From assembly GCA_900771425.1 (NCBI GenBank), contig CAAGNV010000013.1, forward strand, positions 1-9,771: a DNA stretch of 9,771 nt, written 5' to 3'. Positions 1 through 5,574 of this stretch are shown piece by piece. The notes beneath the pieces were generated by a model, which searched no databases, had not been told where the DNA came from, and saw only the letters and a program-made list of their open reading frames with translations. Source of the DNA: Bacteroidaceae bacterium (lineage in GTDB: Bacteria; Bacteroidota; Bacteroidia; Bacteroidales; Bacteroidaceae). Within the stretch, counting starts at the first letter, position 1, and each line of letters opens with the position of its first letter. A program made the position numbers and the translations under genes.

Positions 1-112
1 ATTTCTAATCGCAACACTAAGTTAAGTGAAAAATCTGACATGGCAAAATCCTGAGCAACTTTTTGTTGCTCAGGGTGTTAAAAAGTAAAAAAATATTAGT
101 GTTGCGGAATTA
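1..112. repeat. Nested inverted repeat, possible IS end or MITE
   Basis: Bases 10-20 (CGCAACACTAA) are perfectly inverted at 96-106 (TTAGTGTTGCG). Inside this pair sits a second perfect hairpin, CTGAGCAAC (51-59) and GTTGCTCAG (65-73), with a five-T loop. The outer similarity continues loosely outward on both sides (ATTTCTAAT against GAATTAAGGAT). The block ends where the repeat-protein reading frame begins, and an in-frame stop (86-88) lies within it. A short palindromic insertion, or the terminus of an insertion sequence whose transposase lies left of the window, would explain this. No transposase is visible and no target-site duplication can be recognised, so the identity is inferred. A transcriptional attenuator is an alternative. 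Confidence 0.45.
51..73. terminator. Perfect 9-bp hairpin, possible terminator
   Basis: CTGAGCAAC, a five-T loop and GTTGCTCAG form a perfect stem of 9 bp. No U-run follows on the plus strand; the downstream sequence is A-rich. It could end transcription arriving from the left, or be part of the mobile-element structure around it. Confidence 0.3.
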
Positions 113-121
113 AGGATCAAA

Positions 122-2677
122 ATGTATGGCGGCGAAATACATACAGGACTTTATGGCGGCAGTAATGTGAAAGGCACTATATCGGAATCGGTTACCATGC
201 AAATCAATGGTGGTCAGGTTGGAACATCTTCCAAATCCGCCAACATCCACGGCGGTGGTTATGGAAAGGACACTGGAGTGACGAAGAATGTTGAAATAAC
301 TCTCGGTAAAACTGGTTCAGAAACCGATTCTGACGGTGTTACAGTCTATGGTGATGTTTATGGCGGTTCTGCCCTTGGTTCGGTCAATGGAACAAGTGCG
401 GCAGATACTTATCATACCAATGTGACACTCAATGCCGGAACTATCCACGGCTCGCTATATGGCGGTGCATTGGGTTCTAAAAATGGAGTAAACGGAGCCA
501 CTGAAGATGTTGCAGCCAATGTATATGGTCCTGTTCAGGTAACGGTCAATGGCGGTAAGGTAGTTGGCGAGAATTCTGCCGTATATGGTTGCAACAATGT
601 GAACGGCGCACCTCAAAGGGCAGTCAGCGTCATAGTCAACGGTACTGATTCGCACAACAACAATGGTACAGCCAATGTTTACACGGACGACACTTATGCC
701 ATCAATGCCGTTTATGGCGGTGGCAATCAGGCCGCTTATACTTACGGCACCCCGACAGTGACCGTAAACAACTGTGACAACAGCATCGGTTATGTCTATG
801 GCGGCGGTAATCAGGCTACGGTTCCTGCTACCAGCGTGACTATACATGGAGGCAATGTGATAGGGAATGTGTTTGGTGGCGGTAACAATGCGGCCGTAAC
901 GGGTACAGCCACATCTACTTTAGCCGACACAAATAAAGGTACGCGCGTCAATATTGACGGAGGTCGCATACTCAATGTATATGGTGGAAATAACAACGGT
1001 GGCACGATAACTGGTTCTATTAAAGTGAATGTGGCAGAACCATCCACCGTGGCATGCCCGGTAAACATCGATGACCTCTACGGCGGTGGCAACCTTGCTG
1101 CAAGCAATGCCGGAACAATTACCATCGGCAAGTGTACGAACATAAACCGCGTGTTCGGTGGTGCAAATCAAGCGAATGTGACTGGTCCAATCAACCTTAG
1201 CATTGTCAACGGCAACATAGGTACGGTATTTGGCGGTAACAACAACAGTGGAACCATCACCGGTGCCATCAACGTGACAGTGAACTGGGACGGCACGGGC
1301 AACCGCAGCCTCGGCAGTGTCTATGGTGGCGGTAATCTTGCTGAATACAACGGTAACCCAACGGTAAATATCCTGAACTGTACAACCACAGGGAGCATTT
1401 TCGGTGGCGGATTGGGCGTCGTTAAAGATGCTGATGGCAAGATAACGAAGGGTGCATTTGTCGTTGGTGATCCAACCGTAAATATCGGTGATTGGGTTGA
1501 AGGTCACAGCGTAATTATCGGCGGCAATGTGTTCGGTGGCGGTGACCTCGCAGCAGTAGAAGGCGACCCGAAAGTAACGGTCAACGACTGTGGTACTCTC
1601 ATCAAGGGTGACCTCTACGGTGGTGGTAACGCAGCACCAGTATATTCTACCAACCTGACAATGTGGGGCGGAACCGTCATAGGCAATGTGTTCGGCGGTG
1701 GTAACGGAAAAGACCTTACAAAGAACGAGAATGGTGCCCAGATTGGTTACAAGCGCGATGATTCAGCCGCGGGAGGTACAGGTAATGCCGTAGCCAAGAT
1801 TTTCGGTGGAACCGTCGGAACATGGAACGGCGATGAATGTACGGCTGGCGGCGGCATCTTTGGCGGTAGCAACACCAAGGGTAATGTCCGTGGTGAGGTA
1901 CAACTCACCATTGACCAGCAAAAATGTGCAGATGCCGCAAGTGCCTGTGACCTAAAAGTCAAGGAAATCTATGGAGCAGGCAACGAAGCAGCATTTGCTG
2001 GTACAGGCATCAAGTTCAATCTGGGTTGCGTCTCCGCATTGTCCGAAATCTATGGCGGTGCAAAGAAAGCCGACCTCAGCGGTGATGTCCACCTAATCAT
2101 TTCCAGCGGACACTTCAACAAGGTGTTTGCAGGCAACAACCTCGGTGGCAACATCAACGGCTCAATCAAGGTGACTATCGAGGAGACAGGATGCCATCCG
2201 GTAATTATCGATGAACTCTATGGCGGCGGCAATATGGCTGCATACACTACTCCAAGCGGAAAAGCACAACCTGAAGTCAATGTCATCTCTTGTACACACA
2301 TCGGACAGGTGTTCGGTGGCGGTTATGGTAAAACTGCTGTAGTGACTGGCAATCCAACCGTAAACATAAATATGATACCTGGAAAGTTCGACCCAGACAA
2401 GGCAATGGCTTCGTCACCTTCAGAAGACGACAACGAAGAAGGTAAGCTCGGTACCATTGGCACAGTATTTGGTGGCGGTAATGCTGCAAATGTGGATGGT
2501 AATACTAATGTCCAGATTTGTACAGCAGAGAAAGTCAAATTGTCGTCTGGTGATGAAAACTATAAGGACAAGGAATTCTATGTCAAGGGTGTAAACATTA
2601 CAGGCAATGTCTATGGTGGCGGTAATGCTGCTGACGTTACGGGCAAGACAAATGTGACGGTGGGAAGGCAGAAGTAA
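122..2677 (+). CDS. YGGGN-repeat protein, probably 5'-truncated surface protein
   Basis: An 851-residue ORF built almost entirely of degenerate repeats of about 30 residues. Each centres on [VIL][YF]GGGN-x-A, then a VTG turn and a short V-x-V strand. I count about 26 copies, for example at residues 225-230, 250-255, 401-404, 523-528 and 830-835. The pattern of short alternating strands and Gly/Asn turns suggests a beta-solenoid, hence an extracellular stalk or adhesin. A longer super-repeat occurs at about 284-345, 366-427 and 666-731. Five Cys (218, 338, 420, 490, 724) fall 6-8 residues before the next motif. There is no signal peptide, and the first residues (MYGGEIHTGLYGG) are already repeat sequence, so the true start is probably lost. 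An AAGGA lies 5 bases before the ATG, so the remnant might still be translated. It ends at a repeat with no recognisable sorting domain. Family and function are not identified. Confidence 0.75.
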   Translation: MYGGEIHTGLYGGSNVKGTISESVTMQINGGQVGTSSKSANIHGGGYGKDTGVTKNVEITLGKTGSETDSDGVTVYGDVYGGSALGSVNGTSAADTYHTNVTLNAGTIHGSLYGGALGSKNGVNGATEDVAANVYGPVQVTVNGGKVVGENSAVYGCNNVNGAPQRAVSVIVNGTDSHNNNGTANVYTDDTYAINAVYGGGNQAAYTYGTPTVTVNNCDNSIGYVYGGGNQATVPATSVTIHGGNVIGNVFGGGNNAAVTGTATSTLADTNKGTRVNIDGGRILNVYGGNNNGGTITGSIKVNVAEPSTVACPVNIDDLYGGGNLAASNAGTITIGKCTNINRVFGGANQANVTGPINLSIVNGNIGTVFGGNNNSGTITGAINVTVNWDGTGNRSLGSVYGGGNLAEYNGNPTVNILNCTTTGSIFGGGLGVVKDADGKITKGAFVVGDPTVNIGDWVEGHSVIIGGNVFGGGDLAAVEGDPKVTVNDCGTLIKGDLYGGGNAAPVYSTNLTMWGGTVIGNVFGGGNGKDLTKNENGAQIGYKRDDSAAGGTGNAVAKIFGGTVGTWNGDECTAGGGIFGGSNTKGNVRGEVQLTIDQQKCADAASACDLKVKEIYGAGNEAAFAGTGIKFNLGCVSALSEIYGGAKKADLSGDVHLIISSGHFNKVFAGNNLGGNINGSIKVTIEETGCHPVIIDELYGGGNMAAYTTPSGKAQPEVNVISCTHIGQVFGGGYGKTAVVTGNPTVNINMIPGKFDPDKAMASSPSEDDNEEGKLGTIGTVFGGGNAANVDGNTNVQICTAEKVKLSSGDENYKDKEFYVKGVNITGNVYGGGNAADVTGKTNVTVGRQK

Positions 2678-2735
2678 CGGAAGTAACTGAAGAAGCCCTT
2701 ATAAGGTTAATTATTCTTATGACACAAACCAGCCA

Positions 2736-3368
2736 TCAAGAATATTTTCCGCTTAGTATTCTGTTTCTGATGCTCCTGACTGCAGGCTTGTAGTATTCTA
2801 TCTCCATGGCTTCAAGCGTACGGATGAGTTCGTCGTTCAGTTCGGGATAGTATCGGCACATCTTATAGGCAAGTTTGATTGCCAGTGACTGTATGCCGGG
2901 ATATTCGGTCACGCAGACGGCATGGGCAAGGCAGAAGTCGAGGAAGTCGGTGCGTATCTCGTCTTTTTCGATACGTAGGCGTTCGATGACATTCATGGCG
3001 AGCCTACGTACCGATGGGTTGTCGGTGCTCATGGCTAGGTCGATCAGGTCAGCGAGTATCGGCTGCAATTGTGAGAGTTCGTTGTCGGTTGCCTTTGTCA
3101 AGACCCATAAGGCGTTGCGTGCTACCTGGTAGTCGTCATCGTGCATATAAGCCAATGCAAAATCGATGAAGTTGTTGGCTGTTCGCAGTTCGTGATAGGT
3201 GTCGAGTGCCTCGCGTTCGCCAAAGGAGAAGCCTCCCCCAGCCCCTCCAAAGGAGTGGAGACTGAGCAAGTTGGAAAAAACAGATGAATCATGACGGGCA
3301 ATACTCTCTCTCCTTTGGAGAGGGCGGGGTGAGGCTGTCGGAGTGAGGGGTAATTGTTTATCGGTCAT
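2736..3368 (-). CDS. HEAT-like helical repeat protein with REP-containing N-terminus
   Basis: A 210-residue soluble protein with no signal peptide. Residues 52-208 are helical and look like HEAT/ARM-type repeats: recurring hydrophobic helices such as VARNALWVLTKA (82-93), VRRLAMNVIERL (120-131) and LAIKLAYKMCRYY (162-174). Such repeats usually serve protein or nucleic-acid binding; no partner is evident. Residues 12-46 are unlike the rest (SPRPLQRRES, SLHSFGGAGGGF) and are translated from a REP-like inverted repeat at 3231-3334. Either the element entered the gene in frame, or the true start lies downstream (Met75 is the first internal Met). The first option keeps the whole helical region, so I retain the start at 3368. 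It lies 60 bases after the DUF1294 gene and is probably the last gene of that transcript. Confidence 0.75.
   Translation of the reverse strand: MTDKQLPLTPTASPRPLQRRESIARHDSSVFSNLLSLHSFGGAGGGFSFGEREALDTYHELRTANNFIDFALAYMHDDDYQVARNALWVLTKATDNELSQLQPILADLIDLAMSTDNPSVRRLAMNVIERLRIEKDEIRTDFLDFCLAHAVCVTEYPGIQSLAIKLAYKMCRYYPELNDELIRTLEAMEIEYYKPAVRSIRNRILSGKYS
3231..3334. repeat. REP-like imperfect inverted repeat inside a coding region
   Basis: Two GC-rich arms of about 30 bases, 3231-3260 and 3304-3334, are imperfect inverted copies, with about 24 of 30 positions agreeing after one gap. They are separated by about 43 bases. Each arm contains the small palindrome CTCCAAAGGAG. A further CCAAAGGAG sits just outside at 3220-3228. 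Paired G-rich/C-rich arms around a short spacer are typical of dispersed intergenic REP elements in bacterial genomes. Here the element is read through as residues 12-46 of the HEAT-like protein. No RAYT transposase is present. Confidence 0.6.
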
Positions 3369-3428
3369 GTTCTTAACTTGTTTTTATTGGTGTAATGTCA
3401 TATTGTTTGATTGGCTGTTCGGCTGGCA

Positions 3429-3707
3429 TTACATATATTTGAACAGAACCCATGCAGCAATAATTACCTGCAGGATAATGATTGCGGGTATGCCATACTT
3501 GAATTTCTTGTGCTTGGTCTTGTGGTGCCATACCTTCATGCCAAGCCACGCGCCGATGCTGCCGCCGATGACGGCAAGGAGCAGCAATGCCGTTTCGGTT
3601 ATTCGCCATTTCTTCTTCCTTGCCTTGTACTTGTCGATGCCATAGGTAAGGAACGTGGCAACGTTGGTGGCTGCGAGATAGATCAATATGTAATGCGATA
3701 ATGTCAT
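3429..3707 (-). CDS. DUF1294 family small membrane protein
   Basis: A 92-residue integral membrane protein with the hallmarks of DUF1294: YGIDKYKA at residues 22-29, WRITE at 34-38, LLLLAVIGGSIGAWLGM at 41-57, and the basic segment HHKTKHKKFKYGIP at 61-74. Three hydrophobic segments (about 5-21, 40-58, 72-89) are separated by strongly basic loops. The biochemical role of the family is unknown. The length is normal for the family. It starts 22 bases after the acetolactate decarboxylase stop codon, so the two are likely co-transcribed. I see nothing that links its function to its neighbours. Confidence 0.92.
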   Translation of the reverse strand: MTLSHYILIYLAATNVATFLTYGIDKYKARKKKWRITETALLLLAVIGGSIGAWLGMKVWHHKTKHKKFKYGIPAIIILQVIIAAWVLFKYM

Positions 3708-3729
3708 GAATGGGTATGGTGGGGATTTG

Positions 3730-4410
3730 TTATTGTATCATCTTCAGCATATTGAGCCGCGCCATCTGCATCTTCAGTTTCCCGCATGAGATGCTGAGTA
3801 CGTGGCCTCCGCGCTGACGGTCGGCCGAGATGAAGTGGAAGTGCCACCCGCTGCCTGTGGTCTCAGCCATAGGTTGGGGTGTGTAAAGTCCGACGAGTGT
3901 GCCTGATGTCGCGGCGTAGTCGAACCGTCGTTCGGCAGATGTCAATGTCTGGGCAAGCGGTTTGTATGGTTTGGTCTGCGGCACCTCGCTGCGTACCGTC
4001 GTTCTGTTGATCTTGCCTTCGAGCACCACGATATACATGGCGTTGGGGTCAATCAGTTTGTTCAGTCTCCTGACGAGTCTGTCCATCGACTTCGACGACT
4101 TTATGTTACGGCTGACCGTAGGTATCATCTTGGCCACGTTGGCGAACGGAACGGTGGTCGATTCGTCGGCTACGACTACTCTGCCGTCGTAACGGCATTG
4201 GAACACGGTGTCGTTCAGTACCACCATTTCGCCGTCGATTCGGTCAAATGTCCCTACGCCACAGTCGCCATACCGGTGCAGTTCGCTGACACGGACCGCG
4301 CCGTCGTAGCCTCCGTCCATAAGCGACTGGAGCGTAGATACCTGCCACAGGTCCTGTGCCGACATGGTGCATGCCGACATCAGGAATAATGCTGCAAGAA
4401 GTTTCTTCAT
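3730..4410 (-). CDS. Secreted acetolactate decarboxylase (AlsD/BudA-like), short C-terminus
   Basis: The family converts alpha-acetolactate to acetoin and CO2 using a zinc site. The match is clear: HRYGDCGVGTFDRIDGEMVVL at residues 45-65, DGRVVVADESTTVPFA at 75-90, QTKPYKPL at 145-152, SGTLVGLYTP at 169-178 and GWHFHFISADRQRGGHVL at 188-205. His190, His192 and His203 have the spacing of the family's zinc ligands, Glu61 matches the conserved DGEM glutamate, and Arg140 is the likely substrate arginine. An N-terminal signal peptide (MKKLLAALFLMSACTMSAQ) predicts export, cleaved after MSA or lipidated at Cys14. Only 23 residues follow His203; the usual tail of about 45 residues, which carries a conserved active-site Glu, is absent. 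No acetolactate synthase gene is nearby. It may therefore act on exported acetolactate, be impaired, or have changed function. Confidence 0.85.
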   Translation of the reverse strand: MKKLLAALFLMSACTMSAQDLWQVSTLQSLMDGGYDGAVRVSELHRYGDCGVGTFDRIDGEMVVLNDTVFQCRYDGRVVVADESTTVPFANVAKMIPTVSRNIKSSKSMDRLVRRLNKLIDPNAMYIVVLEGKINRTTVRSEVPQTKPYKPLAQTLTSAERRFDYAATSGTLVGLYTPQPMAETTGSGWHFHFISADRQRGGHVLSISCGKLKMQMARLNMLKMIQ

Positions 4411-4434
4411 AAAGATTATTGAGTTTAAAGAGAA

Positions 4435-4518
4435 GAGAGCTTAGAGATTATAGTTGAGAGACCCATCCGGATGGTGCTCTAAGCTCTAATCTTTAATCTC
4501 TAAACTCTAAACTCTAAG
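4435..4518. repeat. Heptad inverted-repeat element, copy 1
   Basis: Six tandem 7-mers occupy 4477-4518 (CTCTAAG, CTCTAAT, CTTTAAT, CTCTAAA, CTCTAAA, CTCTAAG). Three inverted 7-mers occupy 4440-4460 (CTTAGAG, ATTATAG, TTGAGAG). Between the two arrays lies the perfect 12-bp palindrome CCATCCGGATGG (4463-4474). The array ends three bases from the stop codon of the SGNH hydrolase gene, and the element separates that gene from the acetolactate decarboxylase gene. In minus-strand RNA the arms could pair into an imperfect hairpin with the palindrome at its tip. It might act as an intercistronic structure, partial terminator or mobile palindrome; none of these is shown. Confidence 0.75.
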
Positions 4519-4521
4519 GTC

Positions 4522-5184
4522 TTACTTACAACCAGCGTCAATCAGCTGCTGGCAGATGGCCTGCATACCCTTGATTGATGGGTGTCCGTTCTGCTTCTCG
4601 ATGTCGTGCAGTTCGATGAGTTGTACCTTGCTGCGCTTGCAGACGGTACGGAATGACTCGTTGACCTCTTCCTTGAGTTCTGAGTTGAGGATGACATAGA
4701 CCTTTGCCTTGCGGTATTGCTTCTTCAGTCCTTTCAGCAGGCAAGCCAGTGCTGGACGGAGTGACTTGCAGTCTTCCTTTGTCCATTTCTTGTACTTGTA
4801 GTCACCCATAGGCGAACCAGCCCATGCATCGTTTGTACCACCGAATACGAAGATGATGTCAGGATTGCCGAGACGGTCGATACGTGCGTTGAAAGCCGAT
4901 GCCGACGAGTCCATGTGACCATATCCGGTGTTGCAGACTGTAGTGCCACCCCACGAGTCGTTCTTCTCGAGTTGGTAGCCCATGGCCTTGATGTAAAGGC
5001 TCCACCAAGTCTGGTTCACGTCCTTCACGTCGTTACGGTCGTTAGGGTAAAACGGCGCATATCCCTCTGGGTTGGCACCCTGGAACGTAGAATATGAGTC
5101 ACCGAGGATTGAAACCTTCTTTGTCTGTGCCGATGCTCCTACTGTAACGAGCACCATCATTACGATTGCAAATAGTTTTTTCAT
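4522..5184 (-). CDS. Secreted SGNH/GDSL-family hydrolase
   Basis: A 220-residue exported protein with a clear signal peptide (MKKLFAIVMMVLVTVGASAQ, cleavage after ASA). SGNH blocks are visible: GDSYS at 28-32 with nucleophile Ser30, SWGG at 77-80 giving the oxyanion Gly, GGTND at 115-119 giving Asn118, and His201 in GHPSIKGM. The family hydrolyses ester bonds, often removing acetyl groups from polysaccharides; the substrate here is unknown. The NDVKDVNQTWW segment (51-61) is typical of a Bacteroidetes/Firmicutes SGNH subgroup. The canonical Asp three residues before the His is Gln198, so it may work as a Ser-His dyad. A TAACTTTG -7 box upstream suggests it is the first gene of the minus-strand transcript that includes acetolactate decarboxylase. 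Confidence 0.9.
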   Translation of the reverse strand: MKKLFAIVMMVLVTVGASAQTKKVSILGDSYSTFQGANPEGYAPFYPNDRNDVKDVNQTWWSLYIKAMGYQLEKNDSWGGTTVCNTGYGHMDSSASAFNARIDRLGNPDIIFVFGGTNDAWAGSPMGDYKYKKWTKEDCKSLRPALACLLKGLKKQYRKAKVYVILNSELKEEVNESFRTVCKRSKVQLIELHDIEKQNGHPSIKGMQAICQQLIDAGCK

Positions 5185-5251
5185 GATGTTTAGTATTGTT
5201 GGTTGTTATTGATTAATTGTTTGTCTGGACATTTGTTAGTCTATACCGTCG

Positions 5252-5259
5252 CAAAGTTA
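5252..5259 (-). promoter_or_regulatory. Bacteroidetes -7 box for the SGNH gene
   Basis: On the minus strand the sequence reads TAACTTTG, matching the TAnnTTTG consensus of the Bacteroidetes primary sigma factor, 68 bases before the hydrolase ATG. No good TTTG -33 box is found at the expected distance, so the site is tentative. The remaining spacer, from about 5260 to 5443, is AT-rich and shows no gene or clear signal. Confidence 0.5.
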
Positions 5260-5443
5260 ACACAAATATTCCGAATATCGCACGTCTTAGTGCAATATAA
5301 TTTAGTTCCGACGGCAAATTCATGTATCATCCACTTCTATATACCCAACATTAATGATGTATTTATACGGAACACATTAAATTAATAAGGGGAAAATGGT
5401 CAGTAGCAAAGTAACGACGTTGCCTATAGTAATTTATGGATAG

Positions 5444-5564
5444 TTGAAAGATTAGAGCTTATAGATTAGAGATTGGAGTACCATCTGGATGGTTCCCTCC
5501 ACTCTAAACTATAAGCTCTAAACTTTAATCTTTAATCTTTAATCTCTAAGCTCTAATCTTTAAT
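5444..5564. repeat. Heptad inverted-repeat element, copy 2
   Basis: Nine consecutive 7-mers of the form CTYTAAD occupy 5502-5564, including three identical CTTTAAT units at 5523-5543. Five inverted 7-mers lie at 5444-5478. The arms pair well: AGAGCTTATAG (5454-5464) matches CTATAAGCTCT (5509-5519). The central loop contains CCATCTGGATGG (5481-5492), one base different from the core of copy 1. The array stops about ten bases from the stop codon of the acyl-CoA synthetase gene. It is clearly the same family as the element at 4435-4518, with more units and a better stem. Confidence 0.8.
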
Positions 5565-5574
5565 CTCTCCTCTT

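Noticed and set aside
10..106. The outer inverted repeat as the boundaries of an invertible phase-variation promoter.
   Set aside because: No TTTG / TAnnTTTG promoter is present in either orientation between the repeats, and no invertase gene is seen.
455..1507. Long open frames antisense to the YGGGN repeat gene.
   Set aside because: They mirror the repeat structure of the sense gene and have no independent start signals or recognisable domains.
2660..2735. A third-frame continuation (KAEVTEVTEE...) past the stop of the repeat protein, as if a frameshift cut it short.
   Set aside because: The repeat already ends in a natural-looking strand, the continuation soon runs into the antisense of the HEAT-like gene, and no repeat motif appears in the shifted frame.
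5203..5385. A 60-codon plus-strand ORF between the SGNH and ligase genes.
   Set aside because: It overlaps the SGNH promoter, is AT-rich and shows no domain or start signal.
4435..5564. The heptad elements as a CRISPR array.
   Set aside because: The units are only 7 bp, contiguous, without unique spacers, and there are no cas genes.
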